Source of the DNA: Marinicella meishanensis
Lineage (GTDB): Bacteria; Pseudomonadota; Gammaproteobacteria; Xanthomonadales; Marinicellaceae
Assembly: GCF_019931145.1 (NCBI RefSeq)
Contig: NZ_JAIOUV010000006.1
Span: 124,001-188,000, forward strand
DNA: 64,000 bases
Reading direction: 5' to 3'
Each line of letters opens with the position of its first letter. Positions within the stretch are counted from its first letter, which is position 1. Under the pieces are notes generated by a model, which made no database searches, had not been told where the DNA came from, and was given only the letters and a program-made list of their open reading frames with translations. Both the position numbers and the translations under genes were made by a program. Below, piece after piece: positions 17,104 through 25,253 of this stretch.

Positions 17104-17180
17104 GTTGTCATCTCGAGAGAACGCAGTGAGTGGAGAGATCTCGTGATTGTTTTGAGATCCCTCGGCTGCGCTCGGGATGA
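17104..17180. repeat. Dispersed repeat, family C copy 1
   Basis: Begins GTCATCTCGAGAGAACGCAG, continues AGTGGAGAGATCTCG and ends GATCCCTCGGCTGCGCTCGG followed by GATGAC. The halves are inverted relative to each other, as in REP/BIME-like elements. Related copies lie near 19081 and 20781. Confidence 0.65.
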
Positions 17181-17198
17181 CGTCGACTGAAGTCGACG
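17181..17198. repeat. Palindromic repeat, family A copy 5
   Basis: CGTCGACTGAAGTCGACG followed by CTCCAGGGGG, fused directly to the end of family C copy 1. Confidence 0.75.
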
Positions 17199-17251
17199 CT
17201 CCAGGGGGTGTTTGGGCGTTTCTGTTATCTTGGAAATGGTTCTGTGGATTA

Positions 17252-17330
17252 ACACACCCCTCGATCCCCTCTCGGCCGATTCCGCTCCAAGCTCTCTCGG
17301 CACACCTACATCCATGTAGGCGAGAGGGGA
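17252..17330. repeat. Dispersed repeat, family B copy 4
   Basis: ACACACCCCTCGATCCCCTC, then CGGCACACCTACATCCATGT and AGGCGAGAGGGG. The outer ends (CCCCTCTCG and CGAGAGGGG) are inverted repeats, so the whole element can fold. Confidence 0.7.
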
Positions 17331-17379
17331 AGCAGATTGCAGATCATTGGAGCTTGGCCTTCTGGCTACTTTGGCGTGA

Positions 17380-18849
17380 TCAGCGGCGTTTTTTGTAGAG
17401 GTGTTTAACGTCGTGGTCGGCGTGGTGGTCGAGGATTTCGTCCAGTTTGCGGCCGATTTTGGTGCACATTTTGATTTGTTCCAAGCGGGACCAGGTGGCG
17501 CGTTCGCCTTCGAATACCAGCTCTTTGATTTCATCTGAATTGAGTTGTCCCAGCAGTTTTTGTGGGTTAACGAAACTGAAGCTGGGGACGATGTTGATGT
17601 CGCCTTTGTATTCTTGGGCCACCGCAGAGTGGATGATGCCCATGGCCTGACCGATCTTGGGCAGTTTTCGCAGGTAGCGTCGGCTGATGTATTCGCCGCC
17701 TTTCAGCATTTCATGGGAGGATACCCTGACGACGTTTTTGATGCCATCTGGAACGGGTAAATAGTCTTCGCCTTTCATGATGGCCAATGACAAGGGGTTG
17801 GCCTGACTGACGATATAATGATTCACACCGTACAATCTGGCCAATCTTTTGGCCGGCAAATCATCGGTCACCGCGCCGTCAACCCACAAACGGTGCTCCA
17901 AATAGGGTTGGGCTTCACCGTAGACGTTTTTGGCCATCAGCATCACCGGTTCGAAGATGCTGGGCACCGCACAGGACGCCATGACTGCGGAGCGCACAAA
18001 CACATTGGGCGAGGTGATGGCATTCATCAGCCTGGATTTTTGGTGTTCTTCATAAGGGGCGATGGTGATGCTGATTTGGCGACCGGTTTTTTCATAGGCT
18101 TCCTGAAAAGTCAGGTCAGGAATGATGGCCTCCAGCAGCAACTTCAATGACTCAGAATCGGTCTGCTTGCGGATCAAGCGCCTGCGGTATTGATCAATTT
18201 CATCTTGTAGCGGGTCCAGCTTGGTGGAGCCATGCACCAGGGCCTCGAGTTCTTCATCCGTGCGGGTGCCCAGCAAGGCCGCAGAGATGGAGCCGGCGCT
18301 GGAGCCGGAGATGACATTGGGAATCAAATCGTGTTCAAACAATGACTTGATCACGCCGCGGTGAAAATGTCCCAGGGAGCCGGCACCGCTGAGCATCAGG
18401 GCAGAGCGGCCGAAACAATGGCTGGCGCGTTGAAAAAAGTCCAATTTGTCTTGGCCAGTGATGTCTTTGGTTTCGGGGATGGTGGCGATGTGTTCCAGGG
18501 CATCGACAATTTCATTCACGTAGTCAATGATCAATTGTTTGGTGCCGAATTTGGCGAGTTCATAGAGTTTGGCTTTGCCCATGCCGCCTTGGTTGCCGTG
18601 GATGCCTTCATTCAGGGCGAACAACAGGCCCACGTCATCCCGTTCTTTTCTGAGATTCTTCAGGACATTGAGCCGGGTGCGGATGTTTCGGTAATCATAA
18701 GAGTTCGATTCTTCTTTGTGCTTCCAAGCTTCAAAGCCAGAGATCGCATCGTGCTTCAACGCCGAATCTTTCCATTCTGCGTGGCTTTTGGCGCGGTGCA
18801 TCTTGAACTCAAGATACCGGAGGGAGATTGTGTCGTTGACTGAAATCAT
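17380..18849 (-). CDS. Patatin-like phospholipase/lipase with DUF3336-type N-terminus
   Basis: The 489-residue protein has a helical N-terminal region (about 1-150) like the DUF3336 domain of TGL/SDP1-type lipases. A patatin domain follows: the oxyanion motif GAGSLG (about residue 154), the nucleophile elbow GSSAG with Ser184, and the DGA motif with Asp324. These form the Ser/Asp dyad for hydrolysis of acyl esters in lipids. No signal peptide is seen, so it acts inside the cell, perhaps on membrane lipids or storage triacylglycerol. It is convergent with the CoA transferase and has no close partner. The ATG at 18849 has only a weak ribosome binding site. Confidence 0.9.
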   Translation of the reverse strand: MISVNDTISLRYLEFKMHRAKSHAEWKDSALKHDAISGFEAWKHKEESNSYDYRNIRTRLNVLKNLRKERDDVGLLFALNEGIHGNQGGMGKAKLYELAKFGTKQLIIDYVNEIVDALEHIATIPETKDITGQDKLDFFQRASHCFGRSALMLSGAGSLGHFHRGVIKSLFEHDLIPNVISGSSAGSISAALLGTRTDEELEALVHGSTKLDPLQDEIDQYRRRLIRKQTDSESLKLLLEAIIPDLTFQEAYEKTGRQISITIAPYEEHQKSRLMNAITSPNVFVRSAVMASCAVPSIFEPVMLMAKNVYGEAQPYLEHRLWVDGAVTDDLPAKRLARLYGVNHYIVSQANPLSLAIMKGEDYLPVPDGIKNVVRVSSHEMLKGGEYISRRYLRKLPKIGQAMGIIHSAVAQEYKGDINIVPSFSFVNPQKLLGQLNSDEIKELVFEGERATWSRLEQIKMCTKIGRKLDEILDHHADHDVKHLYKKRR

Positions 18850-18993
18850 CGGGTTGGTCCAGGTCCATCATCTGATTGGTATGCCATTATAAATGATGTG
18901 AGTTGATTTTGGGATTGGGGAGTTTGGGGTTGGCTGGCATATTGATTTGAATCAAATTTTTTAAGCTTAGACTTTGGTTGAAAACTATGGATT

Positions 18994-19064
18994 ACACACC
19001 CCTCGATCCCCTCTCAGTTGATTTTGCTCCAAGCTCGCTCGGCACACCTACATCGATGTAGGCG
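18994..19064. repeat. Dispersed repeat, family B copy 5
   Basis: ACACACCCCTCGATCCCCTC, then CTCCAAGCTCGCTCGGCACA and the CCTACATCGATGTAGG palindrome. Confidence 0.7.
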
Positions 19065-19080
19065 CCGGTCTCTGATCCTG

Positions 19081-19170
19081 TCTCGACTCAAGCGCTTACT
19101 TCCTTGAAAGCGAGGAATCTTAGAGCGGTGATGGGATCCCTCCGCTCGTTTCACTCGGTCGGGATGACAG
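19081..19170. repeat. Dispersed repeat, family C copy 2
   Basis: Contains AAAGCGAGGAATCTTAGAGC and ends GGGATCCCTCCGCTCGTTTC with CGGTCGGGATGACAG. It is diverged but shares the GATCCCTC...GGGATGAC ends of the other copies. Confidence 0.55.
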
Positions 19171-19280
19171 GCTTTTTTGTGACTGAACTGTACTGCTTTT
19201 GCCAGTTGCGTTCAGGGTGACGTGGATTTCAATTGATGTTCCTTGGTCTTGTTGGTTGGGAATGGGCTACAATCGATGGC

Positions 19281-20738
19281 ATGAGAAGGTTCACGATCAA
19301 ACGCACGATGCGCTGGTTTTTGGGGCTGTTGGTGTTGGGCTGGCTTGGTATGGGGGCCTATCACAGTTTCAAACCGTTGCCGGCGGGGATCAGTTTCGCA
19401 TCGGCTCAGAAGCCGGTGGGGCAGGTGCGGTTTTTAGCCGATGCCACATGGGTGGATGAAGATGGGGTGCGGTACACCGAACAGCAGATTTTTGATCGGG
19501 TGCTGACTCTGATCAAACAAGCGGAGAGGTTGGTGGTGTTGGACATGTTTTTGTTCAATGATTTCGCCGGTGCGGCCAATGGCCACGATCCCAACATGCG
19601 GCCCTTGTCTGATGAATTGGCGGCCGTGACGATCAAGCGCAAACAGGAATTACCAGGCTTGCGTGTGGTGCTGATCACCGATCCAATCAATCAATTGTAT
19701 GGCGGGCTGAAATCATCACGCCTGGATCAATTGAGCCAGGCAGGTATTGAAGTGGTGATGACAGATTTGAATCGTTTGCGTGATTCCAACCCAACCTGGT
19801 CTGGTCTTTGGCGCCTGTGTTGTCAATGGTGGGGTAATTCGAGCGAGGGTGGCTGGATACCTAACCCCGTGGGACTTGAAAAAGTCACGTTAAGAACTTG
19901 GCTTAAACTACTGAATTTCAAAGCCAATCACCGCAAAGTACTGGTCGCAGATTCACCCTCTGGTCTGGTGGGTTTGGTGACCTCGGGCAACCCGCATGAT
20001 GCCAGCAGTGCGCACGGCAACGTGGCACTGGAGTTCACTGGCCCCGCCGTGCTCGACCTGTTGGCCTCCGAACAAGCGGTGTTGGACTTTTCTCAAGCCG
20101 AGGTGGCGGACTTGCCAAGACCAACAGCGGGTGCTTCGGCCGCGCCATCCGCGGCCACCATACAAGTGCTGACCGAAAGCCAGATCCGTGATCGGGTGAT
20201 GGATGTTCTGATGCAAAGTGCTGCCGGAGACCGGGTTGACCTGAAGATGTTTTACCTGTCACACCGCGGCATCATCAAAGCACTGAAGCAGGCGCATGAG
20301 CAGGGGGCTCAGGTGCGGGTCTTGCTTGACCCCAATGAGGACGCTTTTGGCAAAAAGAAAAACGGCATTCCCAACCGACAAGTGGCCCATGAGTTGACGC
20401 AAGCCGGGATTCCGGTACGCTGGTGTGACACGCATGGCGAGCAATGTCACAGCAAAATGTTGTTGACCCAACGGGAGCATGGCCGCAGTGAGCTGATTCT
20501 GGGTTCAGCGAATTACACCCGCCGCAACCTGGATGATTTGAACCTGGAAACCAATGTGGCATTGGTCGGGCCATCGGATTTGTCGGCTTTTGCCGATGCC
20601 GCCACTTATTTTGACTTGTATTGGCACAATGGGCCCAATCAATTTTTTAGCCAACCCCATGCCCACTACGCCGATGACAGCCGCCTGCGCTACTGGCGCT
20701 ACCGCATCATGGAAGCGACGGGGATGTCGACGTTTTAG
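19281..20738 (+). CDS. Phospholipase D-like protein with N-terminal membrane anchor
   Basis: A 485-residue protein. After a basic N-terminus, a hydrophobic segment (WFLGLLVLGWLGMGAY) acts as anchor or uncleaved signal, placing the domain outside the cytoplasm. Two HKD half-sites are visible: HRKVLVAD (His217, Lys219, Asp224) and HSKMLLTQ (His390, Lys392), followed by GSANYTRRN. The second half-site has Gln397 where the Asp normally sits. The PLD superfamily cleaves or transfers phosphodiesters such as phospholipids or cardiolipin precursors. The ATG at 19281 is chosen from the start of the basic and hydrophobic signal, although the frame is open to 19233. No operon partner is seen. Confidence 0.85.
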   Translation: MRRFTIKRTMRWFLGLLVLGWLGMGAYHSFKPLPAGISFASAQKPVGQVRFLADATWVDEDGVRYTEQQIFDRVLTLIKQAERLVVLDMFLFNDFAGAANGHDPNMRPLSDELAAVTIKRKQELPGLRVVLITDPINQLYGGLKSSRLDQLSQAGIEVVMTDLNRLRDSNPTWSGLWRLCCQWWGNSSEGGWIPNPVGLEKVTLRTWLKLLNFKANHRKVLVADSPSGLVGLVTSGNPHDASSAHGNVALEFTGPAVLDLLASEQAVLDFSQAEVADLPRPTAGASAAPSAATIQVLTESQIRDRVMDVLMQSAAGDRVDLKMFYLSHRGIIKALKQAHEQGAQVRVLLDPNEDAFGKKKNGIPNRQVAHELTQAGIPVRWCDTHGEQCHSKMLLTQREHGRSELILGSANYTRRNLDDLNLETNVALVGPSDLSAFADAATYFDLYWHNGPNQFFSQPHAHYADDSRLRYWRYRIMEATGMSTF

Positions 20739-20780
20739 GGTGGTTAAGGGGCTGAATTAATGAACAGGTTGGCCCGATTT

Positions 20781-20894
20781 TTGAGGTCTTTCGGTAGCGC
20801 TCGGGATGACAAGCACTTGTCATACCAACCGAACGCAGTGAGTGGAGGTATCTGGTGTGCGTTTTGAGATCCCTCGACTTCGCTCGGGGTGACA
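20781..20894. repeat. Dispersed repeat, family C copy 3
   Basis: Contains CGGTAGCGCTCGGGATGACA, CGAACGCAGTGAGTGGAGG and TGAGATCCCTCGACTTCGCT with CGGGGTGAC. The two ends are inverted relative to each other. Confidence 0.65.
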
Positions 20895-20931
20895 ACAATG
20901 TGGGGATGTCGTGAGAACACGTGGCGGGAAC

Positions 20932-20949
20932 GGTCGACTGCAGTCGACG
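20932..20949. repeat. Palindromic repeat, family A copy 6
   Basis: GGTCGACTGCAGTCGACG followed by CACCAG, a variant of the family. Confidence 0.65.
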
Positions 20950-20995
20950 CACCAGAGGTCATAGGAGCATGGACTGCAGGAGGGGCTGGGAGGAA

Positions 20996-21868
20996 TTAGG
21001 GTTTAACTGGTTTCAATTGGTAACCGGCTTCTTTAAGTAAATTCACCACACCATTGGGGCCGCCAAGGTGGGCAGCACCGACGGCGAACAGGGTGGGGTT
21101 TTGTTGCATGATTTGGGGCATTTTCTTGACCCAGTTTTTGTTCCGGGCATCCAACAGCACGTCGATCAGTTCAGCGCCATTGTGGACTTTGCTGATTTCC
21201 CTGATGGTCATTTGGTGGATGTCGTTGATGTCTTCTGCGTAGTACAGGTCGAGCATCTCCCGAAACATTTCTGGCACCATGCCGTAGGCTTTCAACTCTT
21301 CTTCACTCCAGGGTTCGCCTGATTTGGGTGGATCCATGGCGCGCATCACGGCGACCTGTTCATCCAAAGTTTCCAAAGATTTGATCGGCATGTCGATGGC
21401 TTGGGCTTGGGTTTCCAAGTCTTCCTCGACACCAACGATGGGGCATTCCAGTGAGGTCATCAACAACATCGCTGAGATGGCAAACATTTCCATGTTTTTG
21501 AACATGCTGATGTCAAAGTCGGTGTATTGACCAATGATGCCTTTGAGCTGTTCGTATTGCACGGGTGAAAGGCGTTCTTCGAGCGGCACGTCGGTGATCA
21601 TCACCGACATCATGACCGAGGGGTCTTCCAGGTGAATTTCCAGGTACAGCTGGTCCACTTGCTCCATGGCTGCGGCAAAACGGGGGTCTCGTCGGTGGTC
21701 CTTTTCACACATCACATGCACGGTGCCGGCGACGTAGGAAGCTTGTTCAATGCCCGGTCCGGTGATCTCCCAAATCATGGAACTGTTGGCTTTGTTGGTC
21801 GATTCGCTGCTGTGACCGACGGTGGTGAACAGGGCGAATAGGATGAGGGTGATGAGTTTGTTTTCCAT
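20996..21868 (-). CDS. TraB/GumN family protein
   Basis: The 290-residue exported protein has a signal peptide (LITLILFALFTTVGHS) and the TraB/GumN pattern. This comprises SYVAGTVHVMC near residues 44-54, YLEIHLEDP about 30 residues later, a helical middle and a C-terminal LFAVGAAHLGGPNGVVNLL. The family resembles Tiki-like metalloproteases: GTxH and the C-terminal GxxH contribute metal-site residues. Bacterial members are poorly characterised, and some are encoded in polysaccharide gene clusters. Here it is isolated and divergent from the aminotransferase gene. A periplasmic peptidase-like role is possible but unproven. Confidence 0.85.
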   Translation of the reverse strand: MENKLITLILFALFTTVGHSSESTNKANSSMIWEITGPGIEQASYVAGTVHVMCEKDHRRDPRFAAAMEQVDQLYLEIHLEDPSVMMSVMITDVPLEERLSPVQYEQLKGIIGQYTDFDISMFKNMEMFAISAMLLMTSLECPIVGVEEDLETQAQAIDMPIKSLETLDEQVAVMRAMDPPKSGEPWSEEELKAYGMVPEMFREMLDLYYAEDINDIHQMTIREISKVHNGAELIDVLLDARNKNWVKKMPQIMQQNPTLFAVGAAHLGGPNGVVNLLKEAGYQLKPVKP

Positions 21869-22039
21869 GTGTGAGATTCCTTGTTTGGTTGTGAGTCACC
21901 CATTGTACACCAACGAAGAAAGTGGGTGGTGGGCCGAAGGTCACATTGATTCATCAATCGTTGGGGTCCTGACCTTCGATCTATTTCATTGCAGCAGACA
22001 AATCAGGTACACTGTGTTGACCTGTTATCCGACACCCAT

Positions 22040-23233
22040 ATGAACACAGTCAACACCACCACATTCCAATCCAAATTGCCGCATGTGGGCACCAGTATCT
22101 TTACCGAGATGTCACAGTTGGCCGCTCAACATGGGGCGATCAATTTGTCCCAAGGCTTTCCTGAGTTTGATGTGCCCGAGTTTTTGAAAGGTGCGATCAG
22201 TGAAGCCATCGCTGCCGGCAAGAACCAGTACTGTCCGTCATCGGGTTTGCCGGCTTTGTTGGAACAAATTGGGGCTTTGGTAGACCGTTGTTATCGCCAG
22301 AATGCCGCTGCCCCATTGGATGCCATGAATTGCGTCACCGTGACCTCTGGTGCCACCGAAGCCTTGTGGGTGGCGTTTCAAACTGTGGTCAGGCCCGGCG
22401 ATGAGGTGATTGTGTTTGATCCGGCCTATGATTCTTATGAGCCAGCTGTGGAATTGGCCGGTGGCCGCTGTTGCCACATCGCCATGACGGCACCGGATTA
22501 TGCCATTGACTGGGAACAAGTGGAGCAGGCGATCAACGCCAACACCCGAGCCATCGTGATCAACAGTCCCCACAATCCGACCGGCACCTTACTCAAAGCC
22601 AGTGATTTGGAAGCCTTGCAGCGCTTGGTCACGGTGTATGGTTTGTATGTGATCAGTGACGAAGTGTATGAGCACATGACCTTTGATGGTGAACGACACG
22701 AAAGTGTGTTGTCATATCCTGAATTGTTCGCCCGCTCCATGGTGATATCCAGTTTTGGTAAGACTTTTCATTGCACCGGTTGGAAGTTGGGCTATTGTGT
22801 GGCACCTGCAGTCTTGACCGCTGAATTCAGAAAAATACATCAATATGTGACCTTCTGTACTTTTACCCCAGCCCAATATGCGGTCACAGAAATGTTGCAG
22901 TCGCACCCTGGACACATTGATGAATTGGCGGCATTCTACCAACAAAAGCGGGATGTTTTGGTGAAAGCCCTGCAGGCCACCCGGTTCAATGTATTGCCCT
23001 GTAAAGGCACTTATTTTGTGTTGCTGGATTATGCGGCCGTCTCAGACAAAAAAGACACGGAATTTTGCCATTGGTTGACCACCGAAGTCGGTGTGGCGGC
23101 CATTCCATTGAGTCCCTTTTACCAAGCTGAGGTGTTAAAAGCCTACCACCGGGATCACAAAGTGGTGCGACTGTGTTTTGCCAAAAACAACGGCACCTTG
23201 TTGAAAGCCGCGGGGTTGTTGTGTCAACTCTGA
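22040..23233 (+). CDS. ybdL: PLP-dependent aminotransferase, probably methionine aminotransferase
   Basis: A 397-residue fold-type I aminotransferase. INLSQGFPEFDVP, SGATEALW, FDPAYDSYEP, NSPHNPTG, SDEVYEHMTFDG and SFGKTFHCTGWKLGY are all present, and Lys241 in SFGK should hold PLP. The motifs are those of YbdL and kynurenine/glutamine transaminase K relatives, which convert 4-methylthio-2-oxobutanoate to methionine using glutamine or other amino donors. The ATG at 22040 is chosen over an upstream in-frame start because it fits family length. Its last 13 bases overlap the omega-amidase gene. That partner supports a glutamine-dependent transaminase in methionine salvage. Confidence 0.9.
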   Translation: MNTVNTTTFQSKLPHVGTSIFTEMSQLAAQHGAINLSQGFPEFDVPEFLKGAISEAIAAGKNQYCPSSGLPALLEQIGALVDRCYRQNAAAPLDAMNCVTVTSGATEALWVAFQTVVRPGDEVIVFDPAYDSYEPAVELAGGRCCHIAMTAPDYAIDWEQVEQAINANTRAIVINSPHNPTGTLLKASDLEALQRLVTVYGLYVISDEVYEHMTFDGERHESVLSYPELFARSMVISSFGKTFHCTGWKLGYCVAPAVLTAEFRKIHQYVTFCTFTPAQYAVTEMLQSHPGHIDELAAFYQQKRDVLVKALQATRFNVLPCKGTYFVLLDYAAVSDKKDTEFCHWLTTEVGVAAIPLSPFYQAEVLKAYHRDHKVVRLCFAKNNGTLLKAAGLLCQL

Positions 23234-24009
23234 CGGTCGCCGCGGTTCAAGCCGACATCCAATGGTTGGACAAGACCGCCAATTTCGCCGCGCTGGAAGC
23301 CCTGATTGTGGCGTATTTTCGTGACCACGATGCATTGGATTTGTTGTTGTTGCCCGAAACTTTCTCGACCGGATTTTGTACCCATGACCCGATGGTGAAA
23401 GAGCCGGCGGATGGTGGGGATGACTTGGTTTGGCTCAAACACATGGCCGCCCAACACCATTGTGTGATGGCGGGAACTGTATTGGTGGCTGCAGGGGATA
23501 AAAAGGCCAACCGATTCTATTGGGTGAGGCCGGATGGCCGGGTTGAGTTTTACGACAAAAGACACCTGTTTCGGCTGGGTAACGAAGGCGACTATGTGGC
23601 CCAAGGTATGGATCGAAAAGTGTTCGAAATCAATGGCTTCAGAATCCTTCCTCAAGTTTGTTATGACTTGCGGTTTCCGGTGTTTTCCCGCAACCGCCAA
23701 GACTACGATTTGTTGGTCAATGTGGCCAACTGGCCGGCTGCACGCCGCCATGTGTGGGACACTTTGCTCAAAGCCCGGGCGATGGAAAACCAAGCCTATG
23801 TGATCGGCGTCAACCGGGTTGGCAGCGATGGTTCAGGGGTGGCTCATTCGGGTGGCACCTGTGTGTTGGACTTTGTCGGTGAACCGATGGTCGCTGCCTC
23901 AGACAACCAAGTGCAAATCATCAGCACCACCCTTGATATTGCCAAACTGGATCAATTCAAACAAAGCTTTCCGGCCTATTTGGATGCAGATGAGTTTGAG
24001 CTGAAGTGA
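23221..24009 (+). CDS. yafV: Nitrilase-superfamily omega-amidase (YafV-like)
   Basis: A 262-residue protein with the nitrilase triad: Glu46 in LLPETFSTGF, Lys113 in YDKRHLF and Cys147 in QVCYDLRFP. The motifs and length match YafV and mammalian Nit2 omega-amidases. These hydrolyse 2-oxoglutaramate, or 2-oxosuccinamate, to the 2-oxo acid and ammonia. The start is a GTG at 23221 inside the aminotransferase gene (13-bp overlap); starting further upstream would add residues outside the family fold. The coupling with the YbdL-like enzyme makes a two-step module: transamination with glutamine yields 2-oxoglutaramate, and its hydrolysis pulls methionine formation. Confidence 0.9.
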   Translation: MSTLTVAAVQADIQWLDKTANFAALEALIVAYFRDHDALDLLLLPETFSTGFCTHDPMVKEPADGGDDLVWLKHMAAQHHCVMAGTVLVAAGDKKANRFYWVRPDGRVEFYDKRHLFRLGNEGDYVAQGMDRKVFEINGFRILPQVCYDLRFPVFSRNRQDYDLLVNVANWPAARRHVWDTLLKARAMENQAYVIGVNRVGSDGSGVAHSGGTCVLDFVGEPMVAASDNQVQIISTTLDIAKLDQFKQSFPAYLDADEFELK

Positions 24010-24155
24010 CTTGTTGAGGGATTGTTCTCAATCCGTTGTGGCCTTTGAACCATTTTGCACCCCTTCGATACCGCTGAACAGCAACCGTTTGGCAATTCAT
24101 TTCGCAGTCCTCAATTTTTTTGGGTTCGCAATGGAATAAGAAAAATATACATTTC

Positions 24156-24184
24156 TTGACTCTTTGCGTTGGGCTGTGTTTAAT
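24156..24184 (+). promoter_or_regulatory. Candidate sigma70 promoter
   Basis: TTGACT at 24156-24161 and TTTAAT at 24179-24184 are separated by exactly 17 bp and lie 40 bp upstream of the lipoprotein ATG at 24224. This is one of the best -35/-10 pairs seen in the window. Confidence 0.6.
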
Positions 24185-24223
24185 GGTCAATGAACAATCA
24201 CAAAAAAGAAAGGGGGAATCATC

Positions 24224-24721
24224 ATGAGAAATTGGCTTTGTGTGGTCGCGGTGTTGGGCTTGGGTGCTTGTGCCGCGTCTTTGGAAAAAGTGGCCATTGA
24301 GTCACAACAAACCACGGTCGATGGCATTGGCATCGTCAGCAACCACCCGGATGTGATCAACACTTACATCCAGCCGGTGGGCAACCAAAGTGTGATTTGC
24401 CTGGAGCCGGATCCGGACTATTCTTCGGCATTCCAAGGCGGTTTTTCCGTGGGTGCGACGGCCGGTGGCGACAGTGGCAACATCAGCGGTTCCCAAGGTG
24501 AAACGGTGGTCACCGCAGGTGGCTTGAGTCCTTTGGTGCTGTTGGCGCGGGAAATGCTGTACCGGGCTTGTGAGCTGTCGATGAACACCAATGCCAGCCC
24601 CGAACAGCAAATTGCCATTTACCAAACCTTTCTGAAGTCAATCGAAACCATCAGCCAAGCGGCCACCGGTACGGGGACTCAGCCAACACAACCAAATCCA
24701 TCTACACCAAGTCAGCAATGA
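24224..24721 (+). CDS. Putative lipoprotein of unknown function
   Basis: A 165-residue protein with the lipobox GLGAC (lipidation at Cys16), followed by a mature domain with VICLEPDPDYS, a Gly/Ser-rich stretch (FSVGATAGGDSGNISGSQGE), a helix LVLLAREMLYRACELSMN and a Thr/Pro/Gln-rich tail. The Gly-rich part and the conserved-looking arginine helix recall small lipoproteins found beside outer-membrane systems, but no family is assigned. A strong ribosome binding site AAAGGGGG and the promoter at 24156 support expression as a single gene. Confidence 0.75.
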   Translation: MRNWLCVVAVLGLGACAASLEKVAIESQQTTVDGIGIVSNHPDVINTYIQPVGNQSVICLEPDPDYSSAFQGGFSVGATAGGDSGNISGSQGETVVTAGGLSPLVLLAREMLYRACELSMNTNASPEQQIAIYQTFLKSIETISQAATGTGTQPTQPNPSTPSQQ

Positions 24722-24989
24722 ATGTAGACCAACCAATTTTGCGTAGGATACATTGACTAAGTTCTCTGAGAAATCATGAATTCAGAATTCTGACTTTGGG
24801 TCAATAATTGTCAGTGTTCATTCATATGAATGTTTTGAGAGCTGGCCGGATACTTATTTTCACTGAGAATGAATGATATCTCTGGTGATGAATTACGAAA
24901 GTTGCTATCATTTTTAAAACACAAAAAAAGGGGTGTGTGTTTTCTCAGATTTGTGTTCACAATATTTTTAACTGTACTCAGGAAATTCA

Positions 24990-25241
24990 ATGAAAACTGC
25001 CATTAAATCAGTTGTGATTGGTGTGCTGGTATTGGTTTTTGCTCAAGCTCATGCTCAATATGAGTTGCCGCGCCACACCATTTCAAGTGGAGGCGGTCAG
25101 TCAGCAGGTGGGTCTTTTGAACTCACCGCCGCCGTGGCACAGCATGACAGCCAGGAAACCATTGCCGGTAATGACTTCGCAATAAACAGTGGAATCATGA
25201 TCCCCAATAGGGACTTGATCTTTAAAAACAACCTAGATTAA
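24990..25241 (+). CDS. Small exported protein with GGG-motif and IFKNNLD tail
   Basis: An 83-residue precursor with a signal peptide ending HAQ. The mature part carries HTISSGGGQSAGGSFELTAA, followed by FAINSGI. This resembles the SGGGxSxGGxxxLxGTIGQ beta module found in many secreted bacterial proteins, here as a single short copy. The tail MIPNRDLIFKNNLD resembles the IFxxGF[D/E] ends of the proteins at 14313 and 34846. It lies 12 bp upstream of the repeat protein gene at 25254, so the two are probably co-transcribed. Confidence 0.7.
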   Translation: MKTAIKSVVIGVLVLVFAQAHAQYELPRHTISSGGGQSAGGSFELTAAVAQHDSQETIAGNDFAINSGIMIPNRDLIFKNNLD

Positions 25242-25253
25242 TCAGGACTTAAT

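Larger units (their letters stand above)
17043..17379. other. Repeat-filled intergenic region
   Basis: About 340 bases between convergent genes contain no gene. They are made of a family C repeat (17104-17180), a family A palindrome (17181) and a family B copy (17252). Confidence 0.65.
18850..19280. other. Intergenic region with repeats B and C
   Basis: About 430 bases between divergent genes contain a family B copy (18994) and a family C copy (19081). Near the right gene, TTGGTC (19243) and TACAAT (19268) form a poor promoter candidate with 19-bp spacing. Confidence 0.5.

Noticed and set aside
18361-18843. 160-codon open frame on the plus strand
   Set aside because: It is antisense to the N-terminal half of the patatin lipase, with composition typical of a shadow frame.
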